Shown here: positions 1 through 9,520 of the stretch, in pieces
How the letters are laid out: every line of letters begins with the position of its first letter
Position numbering within the stretch: position 1 is the stretch's first letter
Notes under the pieces: generated by a model
Seen by the model: the letters and a program-made list of their open reading frames with translations, nothing else
Databases searched by the model: none
What the model was told of the DNA's origin: nothing
Assembly (NCBI GenBank): GCA_934167695.1
Contig: CAKPLP010000001.1
Location: forward strand, 96,649 to 160,648
Length of the DNA: 64,000 nucleotides
From: an uncultured Bacilli bacterium
GTDB taxonomy: Bacteria; Bacillota_I; Bacilli_A; RF39; UBA660
Direction of reading: 5' to 3'
Position numbers and translations under genes: made by a program

Positions 1-2274
1 AGTACATTTATAATTATTAGTAAAGTCGGTCATTCGAACCCCATCGGTTGCATTTGTTTTAGTATGTCGCAAATGATGAGTACTCAAATATGATATATAA
101 AATTGACTAGAATTACCAGCCTTATCAATTGCAGTATATACAAAATTATCAACAGCCTTATAACCAGAATCTTTTCCTTCTACATTCAGTATAACGTCAC
201 CACTAGATCCTATCAGTGCTTCTTTAAAAATATCTAGTCCAGAAGTTTGATCTGAACGATCAATACTAAGGCTTCCACAAGTATATTCTTTATTAATACA
301 CGTATATTTTCCATTTGGACTCGTCGTAACAACATTAAAACAAACATAGTTACCATTTTTTGCGCTTTTTTCTTTCTGCTGTAAATAATAAGAATTTCTT
401 CGTCCTAAAGTATCTTTAGAATAACAGTCCTTATCACAATCACCATATTTATTTATTGAAACAGAATGCTTTTTACCATCTAAACCAGTAATTTTACCAG
501 TTTTATTTTGATTAAAACTAATTGTTGGAGGTGTTGAATCTTTTTTAAACGAAATAGAACAAGTACCACTTCTACCAGCTTTATCAGTAACTGTGGCAGT
601 ATACGTATAATTAGAAGTATCATCCTTGTAAGTAGTTATTTTCCCAGAACATTTACTATTTCCACTACAACTAGAAATACCACTCCCAACCTCATTAACA
701 CTTTTATAGTCTATTTCTACATTACTAGTATACCAATCATTTTTTACTTTTTTACCAGAAATTTTAAGTGAACAAGTAGGATCATATAGATCTATATTAA
801 TTGCACTACTTTTGCAAATACCAACATTACCAGCTTTATCTTTTACATGACCATAAGCTAAAAGGCCAACACTATTAGTATTAGCAAAATATATACTACT
901 CTGTCCATTATAAGTTGCATCATTAATACCTGAAATATCATAACCAATAACTCCACTGCGATCATCTTGTACAGCTAAACTTGCTGTAACACCAGACAAA
1001 TAATAACCATTATTTCCAGGAGTACCTGATAAAGCTACTGAACATGTTGGAGGAGTTTTATCAACGTTGATTGTAACACTACAATGACCTACATTTCCCG
1101 CTTTATCAGAAACATTTATATTTTTAGTGTAAGTACCTTCTTGAGTCACTTCAAATGTAGTGTTATTATTCTTACAACCACTTTCATTATCAGTACATGT
1201 AATTGGTAAATTTACATACTTATTATACCATTTATCACTACTATCATTTGATGAACATGTTGGAGCAATATTATCTTGCCAATATTCAGCAGACTGAGTA
1301 CAAGAATTTCCTTGATCATCATAAGCTATAGCCTTAACCTCATGTTTTGCAGTTTGATCATTACCTTTTGTATATGTTGTTGTACTCTTTGTCAAAAAAT
1401 TACTATTTATTTTCTTACCATCAACATAAACATCATATCTATCAATAGCACCTTTAGCAGATACTACAAATGTCATAGCCCCATTATACCAAGTTTTTTC
1501 TTGTATATTTTTATTATCAACTTTTGCAGATATGGTAAGTTGTTTATTACAATTTAATGTATAATTCAAAGTATAAGGTCCACCCGTCTTTTCAGCACGT
1601 TGAAAAACACTATTAAATGCTGTTACTTTCACTTTATATGTTCCCTTACTATTTAATTTAACATTAAACGTAACATTCTTATCATTAACATTACCTTTTG
1701 TAACTTTCTTTATAGAAGTATATGAATCATTATCTTGTTTTTTTTGTATTTCATATTCATAAGAAGTAATATCATTTTTATCATCAGTAATGTCAACTGT
1801 AACATTAACATCCTTATTTGTGTAATTTCCACCACTTGGGCTGAAGGTAATATTTGGAGTAGATATATTTTCAGGATTAGTATTTGAAGTACTACATTTA
1901 TTACATTTCAAATATGTAGTATAATAATAATCATTTCCAAATTGTTTTTGTACCTTTACTTTATTATCTTCATCAATAGGACAATCATTATCATCATAAT
2001 CTTTAATAGGATCAATATATTTTTGATCAATTAAATCTTTTAGACTAACAGATTCCTCCTTTTCAATAGAAAGGGGTAATTTTGAACGATTATCTTGAAA
2101 ATAATCTCTTCCAGCAAGTGTCATCATATCTACAATAGAAGTACAATATTCATCGTGTGATTTCTTAATAGAAGAACTAACACCAACAACTGCCGTTCCA
2201 CTCAAAACGCCCATAACAGCAACAACGGCAATGATTTCAACCAAAGTAAAACCTTTATTATTAAATTTTTTCAT
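1..2274 (-). CDS. Prepilin-like surface protein with Ig-like repeats (3' end off window)
   Basis: Open from the ATG at 2274 to the left edge with no stop, so at least 758 residues are present and the C-terminus is missing. The N-terminus is a type III (type IV pilin) signal: MKKFNNKG followed by FTLVEII and a hydrophobic helix, so a prepilin peptidase would cut after Gly8. The rest is extracellular-type sequence with repeated modules that begin DNIAPTC, DKTPPTC, YDPTC and DSTPPT, carry DKAGN/DKAGR motifs and are rich in cysteine, as in bacterial Ig-like domains. RBS-like GGTGG lies before the start. The family of pseudopilin-anchored Ig proteins is common in uncultured Bacillota, but the function (adhesin or pilus-tip protein) is inference. 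No other pilus gene is visible here. Confidence 0.8.
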   Translation of the reverse strand, partial: MKKFNNKGFTLVEIIAVVAVMGVLSGTAVVGVSSSIKKSHDEYCTSIVDMMTLAGRDYFQDNRSKLPLSIEKEESVSLKDLIDQKYIDPIKDYDDNDCPIDEDNKVKVQKQFGNDYYYTTYLKCNKCSTSNTNPENISTPNITFSPSGGNYTNKDVNVTVDITDDKNDITSYEYEIQKKQDNDSYTSIKKVTKGNVNDKNVTFNVKLNSKGTYKVKVTAFNSVFQRAEKTGGPYTLNYTLNCNKQLTISAKVDNKNIQEKTWYNGAMTFVVSAKGAIDRYDVYVDGKKINSNFLTKSTTTYTKGNDQTAKHEVKAIAYDDQGNSCTQSAEYWQDNIAPTCSSNDSSDKWYNKYVNLPITCTDNESGCKNNNTTFEVTQEGTYTKNINVSDKAGNVGHCSVTINVDKTPPTCSVALSGTPGNNGYYLSGVTASLAVQDDRSGVIGYDISGINDATYNGQSSIYFANTNSVGLLAYGHVKDKAGNVGICKSSAINIDLYDPTCSLKISGKKVKNDWYTSNVEIDYKSVNEVGSGISSCSGNSKCSGKITTYKDDTSNYTYTATVTDKAGRSGTCSISFKKDSTPPTISFNQNKTGKITGLDGKKHSVSINKYGDCDKDCYSKDTLGRRNSYYLQQKEKSAKNGNYVCFNVVTTSPNGKYTCINKEYTCGSLSIDRSDQTSGLDIFKEALIGSSGDVILNVEGKDSGYKAVDNFVYTAIDKAGNSSQFYISYLSTHHLRHTKTNATDGVRMTDFTNNYKCT

Positions 2275-2328
2275 CACACACACCACCTATTATCTATGAC
2301 TAGTATATAATACTAAAATAAAAAAAGC

Positions 2329-2358
2329 AAACAAAAAGATAGGCATTATTTGCCTATC
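2329..2358 (-). terminator. Intrinsic terminator after the SASP gene
   Basis: Perfect 8-bp stem GATAGGCA / TGCCTATC with a 5-base loop, followed on the minus strand by TTTTTGTTT. It lies 18 bases after the SASP stop codon and separates that gene from the prepilin-like gene. Confidence 0.8.
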
Positions 2359-2375
2359 GAGTAAGTTATAATAAC

Positions 2376-2585
2376 TTATTTGTTGTTATAACTTCCACTT
2401 ACTTGATTAAGTCCATTTTGAACAAGACGTCTAGTAATTTCACCACCAACACTACCGTTAGCACGACTAGTTGCATCTGGTCCTAAATTTACACCAAACT
2501 CGTTAGCTATTTCATATTTCATTTTATCAATAGCTTGTTTAGCACCTGGAACTCTCATTTTCATTGTAGAATTTTTTTCGTTCAT
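2376..2585 (-). CDS. Alpha/beta-type small acid-soluble spore protein (SASP)
   Basis: About 69 residues. It carries both family signatures: YEIANEFGV, which spans the germination-protease cleavage region, and [20 protein letters not shown], the DNA-contacting block. Alpha/beta SASPs coat spore DNA, protect it from UV and heat, and are degraded at germination. I chose ATG 2585 because AGGAGGTGA sits just upstream (2594-2602); the GTG at 2597 lies inside that RBS. Monocistronic with its own terminator. This is direct evidence that the lineage makes, or recently made, endospores. Confidence 0.93.
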   Translation of the reverse strand: MNEKNSTMKMRVPGAKQAIDKMKYEIANEFGVNLGPDATSRANGSVGGEITRRLVQNGLNQVSGSYNNK

Positions 2586-2609
2586 AGTTTGTTTCACCTC
2601 CTACACTAA

Positions 2610-2639
2610 TAGATTGTGAAACTTTTAAAATTTAATACA
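2610..2639 (-). promoter_or_regulatory. Possible forespore (sigma G/F-type) promoter for the SASP gene
   Basis: Minus strand TGTATT, 17-base spacer, CAATCTA. This partly matches the sigma-G pattern (TGAATA / CATACTA) expected for SASP genes. The match is imperfect, so this is a weak call resting partly on what the gene is. Confidence 0.3.
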
Positions 2640-2656
2640 TATTTTTTTTTGGAAAA

Positions 2657-3841
2657 TTATAACAATTCATCAAACTCATTAAAATCATCTTTAATTTTAA
2701 TAGTATATATAGAGTTAACTGCATCATCAATCATTCTTTTATAATCAAACTTACTTTCCATAGAAACCGCTTGATCTATACTTGGATTAATAACAGGATG
2801 TTTAGGTACAAAGACTGTACAACAATCTTCATAAGGTAAAATACTAGTTTCATAAGTATCTATTTTTTTTGCAATATCTATTATTTCCAACTTATCTAAA
2901 CAACAAACTGGTCTAATAACAGGCATATTAGTAACATTATTAATAACATTCATACTAGTTAATGTCTGACTAGCAACTTGTCCTATACTTTCACCATTAA
3001 TAATAGCATAAGCTTTATTTTTATGGCACAACTCTTCCATAATTCTATACATCATTCTACGCATAATAGTAATAACATAATTTGAATCACAATTTTTATA
3101 AATTTCTTCCTGAATAGGTGTGAAATTAACTATATGTAAATTAATACTGTCAGTATAATTAACTAATTTTTTTGCCAAATTTATAACTTTATTACGAGCA
3201 TCTAAACTAGTATGAGGAAGTGCTTCAAAGTAAACAGCATCAACTTTAATACCTCTTTTTAAAGCCAAATATAAAGCAACCGGAGAATCAATACCACCAC
3301 TAAGCATCAATAAACCTCTAGGTTGAGTTCCCACTGGATAACCGCCAAGACCATAATAATTATTAAAATAAATATAACTATGATTTGGTCTTATTTCCAC
3401 TTGAACCAACATATCAGGATTATGAACATCTACAGAAATATTATCAATATTTTTTAAAATATAAGCACCTAAACTCTTAGAAAATGTTGGACTATCCATT
3501 GGAAAACTTTTATCACTTCTTTTTGTTTCTACCTTAAATGTTTTAAAAGAATAAGTTGATAGTGCTTTTAAACACTCATCCATAATATTATCAACGTTAG
3601 TATCTGCAATAATCGCAATATGATACATATGAATACCAAAAATATGATTAATTATATCAGTAATATCCTTAAGATCATCCTCTTCAAAATAAATATACAT
3701 TCTTGCCATATCACAAACTATATTAACATTATATTTTTTTAGTTTATGTTCAACATTTTTTTTCAAAGTTTTTACAAAAAAATTTCTATTTCCTTTTTTC
3801 GTTGTTAACTCTCCATATTTAATTAAAATAACTCTATTCAT
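2657..3841 (-). CDS. thiI: tRNA 4-thiouridine synthase ThiI
   Basis: About 394 residues with N-terminal ferredoxin-like and THUMP regions (RNA binding) and a PP-loop ATPase domain with SGGIDSP. The enzyme adenylates U8 of tRNA and transfers sulfur; it also serves thiazole synthesis. Length matches the Bacillus-type protein, which lacks the C-terminal rhodanese domain. Start chosen at ATG 3841 (MNRVILIKYGEL) because GGAG lies 8 bases upstream; a TTG at 3862 would overlap that RBS. Lies between ezrA and the SASP gene on the same strand. The cysteine desulfurase partner is not in the window. Confidence 0.95.
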   Translation of the reverse strand: MNRVILIKYGELTTKKGNRNFFVKTLKKNVEHKLKKYNVNIVCDMARMYIYFEEDDLKDITDIINHIFGIHMYHIAIIADTNVDNIMDECLKALSTYSFKTFKVETKRSDKSFPMDSPTFSKSLGAYILKNIDNISVDVHNPDMLVQVEIRPNHSYIYFNNYYGLGGYPVGTQPRGLLMLSGGIDSPVALYLALKRGIKVDAVYFEALPHTSLDARNKVINLAKKLVNYTDSINLHIVNFTPIQEEIYKNCDSNYVITIMRRMMYRIMEELCHKNKAYAIINGESIGQVASQTLTSMNVINNVTNMPVIRPVCCLDKLEIIDIAKKIDTYETSILPYEDCCTVFVPKHPVINPSIDQAVSMESKFDYKRMIDDAVNSIYTIKIKDDFNEFDELL

Positions 3842-3874
3842 AAGATCAACTCCAAACAGCAATATTATACTAAA

Positions 3875-3900
3875 AAATAGTCTAACTTACTAGACTATTT
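3875..3900. terminator. Hairpin at the end of ezrA
   Basis: Perfect 10-bp inverted repeat AAATAGTCTA / TAGACTATTT with a 6-base loop and A/T tracts on both sides. It overlaps the ezrA stop codon and precedes thiI. Confidence 0.65.
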
Positions 3901-5624
3901 TAAAGATTATTACCTTCATAAACCTTTATTAATTTTGTATAAGTATTACTATCTACAAATGAAATAGCATTTAAACTTCTAAGAAAAGCTTCATTGTAAT
4001 TGCCTTTAAAGAAATTTTTTTCAGCAATAACAAGTTCATCATTAACTTCTTCTAAACTACTTCTATATCTATTTGCATAAATAATACAATTTTCAGTTAA
4101 AGCAGCCAATTTAATCATGTCATTAGTAGTATTATATAGTTTTAAAACTAAATCTCTTGCTGTATCGACTCTTGTATTCAATGTTTTAATAACTATAGGT
4201 TTCTTACTAAGTTCTTTAATAACTTCACTAATAGCCTCATTAGCTTCATTAAGTTCTACAAAATACTTATCACTAATAACTGGTAATTTATAATTTCTAA
4301 TTCCATTTTTACTTGCTTTTAAAAATTTCTCTATCTCACTTAATTGTTCTCTCGCTCTTTGCTCATCATCATACATATTACCAAGAGATTTTAATGATAA
4401 ATCTAAATCTTCTGTCATATTTTTTAATCTAACAGTAAGTTCTTCTACTTCTTTATGAAGTTCAGAATAAGGAGTTGATTTGCTCTCTACTTTTCCAATT
4501 AACTTCTTATAATCATCATTAATTACTACTAAAGTTTTCTCTTCTTCATGAATTGCATCAACATCTTCCTGTTTTAAATCATACATATTTTTTATTTGTT
4601 CTAATTGTTTAGTTACATCTTCTACTACTTTATTTGTTTTCTTTAATTTCTTTTCAAAATCATTATTTACTTCTTCGTAAACTTTTCTACTCAATCTTTC
4701 TTTTTCAAAATCAACAAATAATGAATCTAAATAATCCAAAATAGTTTTTAATTCAAACATACAATCTTCTAAATTCAAAACTCTTATTCTGTCTAAAATT
4801 GTTTCTATATTTTTATTTGATTCTTTTATATTATAATCAATATTCAAATATTCTAAAGGAAAACCTTCTTCAGTCATTTGCTTAGTAATATTTTCTATTT
4901 CACGTATACGCTGTGGAATTAACTGTTTAGCCATCAAAACCAAATCAGGAGTTTCCTTAATAACAATATTCATATGATCTATCATTGCAGTTAAAGCTTT
5001 TACTATATGAACAACTTCACTATATTCATTGTTTTCCATACATTTTTCAAAATCAAGAAATCTCTTCTCTATATTTTCTAATTGTAAACTAATAGCATCT
5101 TGCATTTCATCATATAAATTTTTATGACTTTGATATTCATTATTTATTTTTCTATATTTAGTTTTTAACTTAATAATAATACTTCTATATTTTTCATCAC
5201 TAGAAGTTATTTCTTTTATTTCATCAATCAAATCTTCAGCATACTGTCTAACTTTATAAATTTCTAATTCTGTTTTACTTATTTTTATATCACAAACTTT
5301 ATAATCCTTTTTATCATAAAAAGTATCAAGCTCAATTAACATATCATCTATCTTAGGAAGCATTTTGTTTTTTATTTCAGCTAATCTATTATTCCAATTA
5401 TTATATTTTTCCTCTAACTCTTCATTTTTTATAATAGATTCTACTTTAGAAAGCTCCAAAGAAACAGGAATACTGGCAGCCATATTCTTTTGAATTTCTA
5501 ATTGATCTAACTTATTTTTATAAAATTTATTTTTTTTTCGTTTAAAAAGATGAATTATTAAAAAAAGAAAAACTATTAATATAAATATTCCGACAATTAT
5601 ATAAGTAATTAAATTATTTTTCAT
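3900..5624 (-). CDS. ezrA: Septation ring formation regulator EzrA
   Basis: 574 residues, the usual EzrA size. One N-terminal membrane helix (about residues 7-27), a KRKK stretch, then almost wholly coiled coil, giving a membrane-anchored cytoplasmic rod. EzrA binds FtsZ, prevents extra Z-rings at the poles and helps recycle the divisome. The N-terminal region YKNKLDQLE...NMAASIP...EL resembles the conserved EzrA start. GAGGTG lies before ATG 5624. Divergent from rpsD. EzrA is confined to Bacilli-type Gram-positives, which supports the taxonomic reading. Confidence 0.88.
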   Translation of the reverse strand: MKNNLITYIIVGIFILIVFLFLIIHLFKRKKNKFYKNKLDQLEIQKNMAASIPVSLELSKVESIIKNEELEEKYNNWNNRLAEIKNKMLPKIDDMLIELDTFYDKKDYKVCDIKISKTELEIYKVRQYAEDLIDEIKEITSSDEKYRSIIIKLKTKYRKINNEYQSHKNLYDEMQDAISLQLENIEKRFLDFEKCMENNEYSEVVHIVKALTAMIDHMNIVIKETPDLVLMAKQLIPQRIREIENITKQMTEEGFPLEYLNIDYNIKESNKNIETILDRIRVLNLEDCMFELKTILDYLDSLFVDFEKERLSRKVYEEVNNDFEKKLKKTNKVVEDVTKQLEQIKNMYDLKQEDVDAIHEEEKTLVVINDDYKKLIGKVESKSTPYSELHKEVEELTVRLKNMTEDLDLSLKSLGNMYDDEQRAREQLSEIEKFLKASKNGIRNYKLPVISDKYFVELNEANEAISEVIKELSKKPIVIKTLNTRVDTARDLVLKLYNTTNDMIKLAALTENCIIYANRYRSSLEEVNDELVIAEKNFFKGNYNEAFLRSLNAISFVDSNTYTKLIKVYEGNNL

Positions 5625-5748
5625 CCTTACACCTCTATTATAAATTTATTCTATCATAAATTAGTTACATATTTCTACAATTTTTAAAATGTTATTAATT
5701 TTTTAATAAAAAAGTATATTTAAATATAATTATAACTATTAAAAAAGA

Positions 5749-5777
5749 TTGACATATAATAATTTTTTTTATATAAT
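5749..5777 (+). promoter_or_regulatory. Strong vegetative promoter for rpsD
   Basis: TTGACA (5749-5754), 17-base spacer, TATAAT (5772-5777): a perfect sigma-A consensus. Predicted transcription start near 5784, leaving an untranslated leader of about 155 bases. Confidence 0.9.
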
Positions 5778-5783
5778 TAATAC

Positions 5784-5935
5784 TGCATATTCGCTTTAAA
5801 CAGCATTTTTAGAATGTTTTAAAGTGTTTTACAATTATTTTTAGTAACCCTTAGCTGTTAAGGTGAAAAAGTAAGTAAGACTCCCTAAGACATGGCTAAA
5901 AAGTTATAAAGGAAGATGTAAAATTAGAAAGGAGA
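5784..5935 (+). promoter_or_regulatory. Probable ribosomal protein S4 autoregulatory leader
   Basis: The leader between the rpsD promoter and start is long and contains several possible stems (for example around AACAGCATTTTT and CCCTTAGCTGTTAAGG). In Firmicutes, rpsD mRNA leaders bind S4 and repress translation. The call rests on position and length; I could not confirm the consensus fold without a covariance-model search. The RBS AGAAAGGAG is at 5927-5935. The rest of the 5625-5941 gap holds only the promoter. Confidence 0.55.
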
Positions 5936-5941
5936 ATTATT

Positions 5942-6544
5942 ATGGCAAGATATACTGGACCAAGTTATAAAAAAGCTCGTCGTGTTGGTTTCTCTATCAG
6001 TGAAACTGGTAAAGAACTTGCTCGTCGTCCATATGGACCTGGACAACATGGTAATGCACGTAAAGGAAAATTATCTGACTATGGAACTCAATTAAAAGAA
6101 AAACAAAAAGTACGTTTCATGTATGAAGTAAACGAAAAACAATTCCGTAAAACTTTTGATGAAGCTGCTAAAATGAGTGGTATTCATGGTGAAAACTTCT
6201 TAAGACTTCTTGAATCACGTTTAGATAACTTAGTTTATCGTATGGGATTCTCTACAACACGTCGTGGTGCTAGACAACTTGTAAATCATGGACATATAAC
6301 TGTTAATGGTAAAAAAGTTGATATTCCATCATACAGATGTAAACCAGGTGATGTAATTGCAATTAAAGAAAACTCAAAAGATCATAAAGCAGTTAAAGAA
6401 TCACTTGAAAAAATAACAAAACGTGTTGAATTCGTAACATTTGATGCTAATAAATTAAGTGGTACTTATGTTAGATATCCAGAACGTAGTGAATTAAATG
6501 CAGATATTGATGAAGCATTAATCGTTGAATTTTATAACAAATAA
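5942..6544 (+). CDS. rpsD: 30S ribosomal protein S4
   Basis: 200 residues, full length. Starts [18 protein letters not shown] and contains the S4 RNA-binding domain (residues about 90-150, [28 protein letters not shown]). Primary 16S rRNA binder that nucleates the body of the 30S subunit. It has CGT-rich arginine codons unlike the AGA-biased neighbours, as expected for a highly expressed gene. Monocistronic: its own consensus promoter and a terminator directly after the stop. Confidence 0.98.
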   Translation: MARYTGPSYKKARRVGFSISETGKELARRPYGPGQHGNARKGKLSDYGTQLKEKQKVRFMYEVNEKQFRKTFDEAAKMSGIHGENFLRLLESRLDNLVYRMGFSTTRRGARQLVNHGHITVNGKKVDIPSYRCKPGDVIAIKENSKDHKAVKESLEKITKRVEFVTFDANKLSGTYVRYPERSELNADIDEALIVEFYNK

Positions 6545-6570
6545 AAAAGAACATAAACGTTCTTTTTTTT
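6545..6570. terminator. Bidirectional terminator between rpsD and the convergent gene
   Basis: AAAAGAAC, 6-base loop, GTTCTTTT, with a run of T on plus and of A upstream (T on minus). Serves both convergent genes. Confidence 0.85.
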
Positions 6571-6571
6571 A

Positions 6572-7162
6572 CTATTTTTTATAATATTGAAATGATTCCT
6601 TATCAACACCTACTAAAGAATGATCATTTTGATAAAATTTAAACAATTTATTAACAAGATTTAAAGCATATTGATAAGACATAGAAGCTAATTGATGTTC
6701 TTTATACATATTATCTATTATATTTAGACAATAATTATAATTATTAAAATCCTTATCATCAGTTAAATACTTATCATCAATAATACTAGATAAAGTAGAA
6801 ATTATCTTAGAAATATCTTCCTCTTCACTAGAATTAATAATAAAAGCTAATTTATACAAAACTATAGCAGATTTAGTATCAGTTATATCTTCCTTAAATT
6901 TCTTTTCATAAGAAATCGCTATTTTATACAAATCATCAATATTATTAACCTTTAAATCCTTAGAAATAACATATTCCCATAAATTAGAATTTAAAATATA
7001 TTCATTTAAAATAATTAAAGAAGAAATTATATCATCATTTACATTCAAAAACTCTTTTGAATTTTCTAGCAAATCATGATATTTCTTTATTAATTCTTCT
7101 ATTCTTAATCCTCTAAAAACACTTTCAAAATAACATCCTATAATTTTTAGTCCATTATCCAT
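6572..7162 (-). CDS. Hypothetical helical protein
   Basis: 196 residues, not recognised. Acidic and Ile/Asn/Lys rich, no signal peptide or membrane helix, predicted mostly helical by composition. Start set at ATG 7162 (MDNGLKIIG) because AGGTGG lies 6 bases upstream; the GTG at 7174 falls inside that RBS. It is the last gene of a minus-strand run with the histidine phosphatase and the propeller-type membrane protein, so probably co-transcribed with them. I see no motif that gives a function. Confidence 0.7.
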   Translation of the reverse strand: MDNGLKIIGCYFESVFRGLRIEELIKKYHDLLENSKEFLNVNDDIISSLIILNEYILNSNLWEYVISKDLKVNNIDDLYKIAISYEKKFKEDITDTKSAIVLYKLAFIINSSEEEDISKIISTLSSIIDDKYLTDDKDFNNYNYCLNIIDNMYKEHQLASMSYQYALNLVNKLFKFYQNDHSLVGVDKESFQYYKK

Positions 7163-7184
7163 TCTATCCCCCACCTAAAATACA

Positions 7185-7718
7185 TTATTTTAAATTATCA
7201 ACACTAAATTCTCCAAAATAACAATAAGGTATATATTTTAAAGTTTTTTTATTATCTAATACCTTAATAATATTTTTTATAATTGCTGAGTGTGATACTA
7301 CTAAAACCTTTTTATCTGGATACTTCTCTAATATATATTCTAAAAAATCCTTACTACGTTTATAAACATCTTGAATTGGCTCAACATCTAAATCACTACA
7401 ATTAAGAGAATAATCCCAATATTTAACTCTATCATAATCATCATTATGTTTATCTACTAATTGTCCCATATCTCTTTCAATTAGTCTATCATCCCTAAGC
7501 ATTAAACATCTATCTCCAATTAAAGTAAAAGCTGTTTCAACACATCTAATAAGAGGTGAACTGTAACAAACATCAAAATCATAATTTAAAATTTTTTCTC
7601 TTAACTGAGAGACCTGTTTCAAACCATCCTTATCAAGTTCAATATTTTTTCTTCCATAAATATAGTCACCATCTTTATAAGTTACCTTACCATGTCTTAC
7701 CAAATAAATAGTAGTCAT
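7185..7718 (-). CDS. Histidine phosphatase family protein
   Basis: 177 residues. Begins TTIYLVRHGKV, where RHG is the catalytic phosphohistidine motif, and has the later SHSAII motif with the second catalytic His. Phosphoglycerate-mutase-like fold; cytoplasmic phosphatase. Substrate cannot be read from sequence: alpha-ribazole phosphatase, dPGM-like or sugar-phosphate phosphatases all look alike. Its ATG overlaps the stop of the upstream gene (TAATG), so the two are translationally coupled. Confidence 0.88.
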   Translation of the reverse strand: MTTIYLVRHGKVTYKDGDYIYGRKNIELDKDGLKQVSQLREKILNYDFDVCYSSPLIRCVETAFTLIGDRCLMLRDDRLIERDMGQLVDKHNDDYDRVKYWDYSLNCSDLDVEPIQDVYKRSKDFLEYILEKYPDKKVLVVSHSAIIKNIIKVLDNKKTLKYIPYCYFGEFSVDNLK

Positions 7719-8935
7719 TATTTTAACTCCTTACCATAACCAACAAAAATAGGTTTATAATGATTAGAATTATATTTTTCATATCCACCAATAACATAAG
7801 TATGATTAATTTCCATCACAATAGTAAAGTAATCATCTATACCATTATGGTAAACTTTTTCCTTTAATTTTTTCAAATCAGAATTATACTTTACAATAAA
7901 AGATTTATAATAATAAACATTTTTCTTTTTAGTAGATTTTTTCTTATCTATTATTGCTTCATGTCCTATAGCTATAATATTCTTATTAGTATCTACAATA
8001 ACTTTATTAAATCTCTCTAATCCATCCTTATTTTCAGTATATACTTTTTCATCAACTTTTTCTAAATCAGCATCATATTTTACGATCAATCCATTTATAT
8101 CATGATCATATTCATCATTTTCATTTACTTTTTTTGCTCCTACACAAATAAAATAATTACCCGATTTAACTATACTAGAAAATCCTAACGTATCAGTTTT
8201 TGCATAACTAACAACTTTTATTTGTTCACCATCAAGACTATATTTAGCAACCATACCATATCTTGTTGCATCTTTTCCTACTGCATATAAATAATTACCT
8301 GACTTAATAACATCATTAAATAAACCAGATTTATTACCACCAACATTTTTTTGCCATAATACTTTTCCATCTTTACTATATTTAACAATAATTGCACCAC
8401 CAGTCTTTTCATTACCTAGTATATCATTAGGATAAATACTTTGACCAACAACAATATAGCCATCACTAACTACTAATACATTTGTAAATTTAGAATTACC
8501 TAATATCTGTAAAGTTTTCTTAAATATTACTTTACCTTTATTATCATACTTAACAAATAAAGCTGTTCTTAAAGATTCCTCATTTTCTTCTTTTGTTTTT
8601 TCATAACTACCTACAGCTAAAAGATAATCACCATCTTTTTTAATATTAAAATAAGTACTATTATACTTAGTATCCAAACTACTCTTCCAAATTTCTTTAT
8701 AATTAGAATTATATTTTATTAATGTCGCTTTTTCTAAAGATTTATTATTAATATTATTACTACCAACACCAAAGTAATTATCCTTATAACGAACAATAGA
8801 ATTCAAACTAGCAAAAAAAGTTTTATTCTTATCCCTTTTATTTTTTATATAGCCAAAGAAAATAAGGTCTCCTATTAAAACTAATAAACATAAAATAATA
8901 ACTACTTTAATAATTTTATTCACTTTATTATTCAT
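7718..8935 (-). CDS. Membrane-anchored seven-repeat beta-propeller-type protein
   Basis: 405 residues. N-terminal membrane helix (about residues 9-29) and then an extracellular part made of about seven repeats ending in a motif such as LIKYN, LFVKYD, IIVKYS, MVAKYS, LIVKYD, FIVKYN and FVGY, each preceded by an AVG/VVG/CVG turn. That is the pattern of a seven-bladed propeller. Start at ATG 8935 follows GGAG 9 bases upstream. No enzymatic motif seen. Role unknown; a sensor or scaffold at the cell surface is inference. Confidence 0.75.
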   Translation of the reverse strand: MNNKVNKIIKVVIILCLLVLIGDLIFFGYIKNKRDKNKTFFASLNSIVRYKDNYFGVGSNNINNKSLEKATLIKYNSNYKEIWKSSLDTKYNSTYFNIKKDGDYLLAVGSYEKTKEENEESLRTALFVKYDNKGKVIFKKTLQILGNSKFTNVLVVSDGYIVVGQSIYPNDILGNEKTGGAIIVKYSKDGKVLWQKNVGGNKSGLFNDVIKSGNYLYAVGKDATRYGMVAKYSLDGEQIKVVSYAKTDTLGFSSIVKSGNYFICVGAKKVNENDEYDHDINGLIVKYDADLEKVDEKVYTENKDGLERFNKVIVDTNKNIIAIGHEAIIDKKKSTKKKNVYYYKSFIVKYNSDLKKLKEKVYHNGIDDYFTIVMEINHTYVIGGYEKYNSNHYKPIFVGYGKELK

Positions 8936-8958
8936 CAATACCAACTCCTAAACTATTA

Positions 8959-9519
8959 CTATTTCTTTAAAAGTAATTTTTTATTTTCTTCTATCGCTTC
9001 TTTATAACTATTAATATCCTCATCAGAAAGTGAAAGAGAAAGCGACACATCATAATAATTGTATACATCATCAGCCATTATAAAATTACCATTTTTAAGT
9101 GCTATCCTATTAAGTTTCTCATCAGCAATATCGACTCTATTAATAATTATAAAACTCTTCATAATAGTTTCATATTCCTTTTTCCAATCAGCCCACTCTT
9201 CTGTATTACCAATTAATTTTTGATTTAAAATATTTATACTCCAATTCATAAAACCTTTATTACGTTCCTTTGGTACTATGTAATAATCTAAAAATAATAC
9301 ATTAGAATCAGTATTTTCATTAACTAAAAACAAATATCCTATTGGAATTGAATATCTTTTATAATATTCACCTTTTTCTTCTACTTGTTTTCTAATGAGA
9401 AACGGAAAATAACTCTTAAAAAGCAAATCAGAATTACCTATAACATCAGACATATCCCAAGTATCCTGTTCGCTATTTGGATCATAAATATTTAAAGTAA
9501 TCCACTCATACCTTTGCAT
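8959..9519 (-). CDS. Possible GNAT-fold acetyltransferase-like protein
   Basis: 186 residues. The central part LDYYIVPKERNKGFMNWSI resembles motif A of GNAT acetyltransferases (V-x-P-x-x-R-x-K-G), but the usual Q/R-x-x-G-x-G/A glycines are only partly kept. Begins one base after the tyrS stop (TAGTATG), so it is translated from the tyrS message and would fall under the same T-box. Substrate unknown. Confidence 0.55.
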   Translation of the reverse strand: MQRYEWITLNIYDPNSEQDTWDMSDVIGNSDLLFKSYFPFLIRKQVEEKGEYYKRYSIPIGYLFLVNENTDSNVLFLDYYIVPKERNKGFMNWSINILNQKLIGNTEEWADWKKEYETIMKSFIIINRVDIADEKLNRIALKNGNFIMADDVYNYYDVSLSLSLSDEDINSYKEAIEENKKLLLKK

Positions 9520-9520
9520 A

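Noticed and set aside
1276..1557. 93-codon plus-strand frame opposite the prepilin-like gene
   Set aside because: Shadow of the long minus-strand frame, which has a pilin leader and Ig-type repeats.
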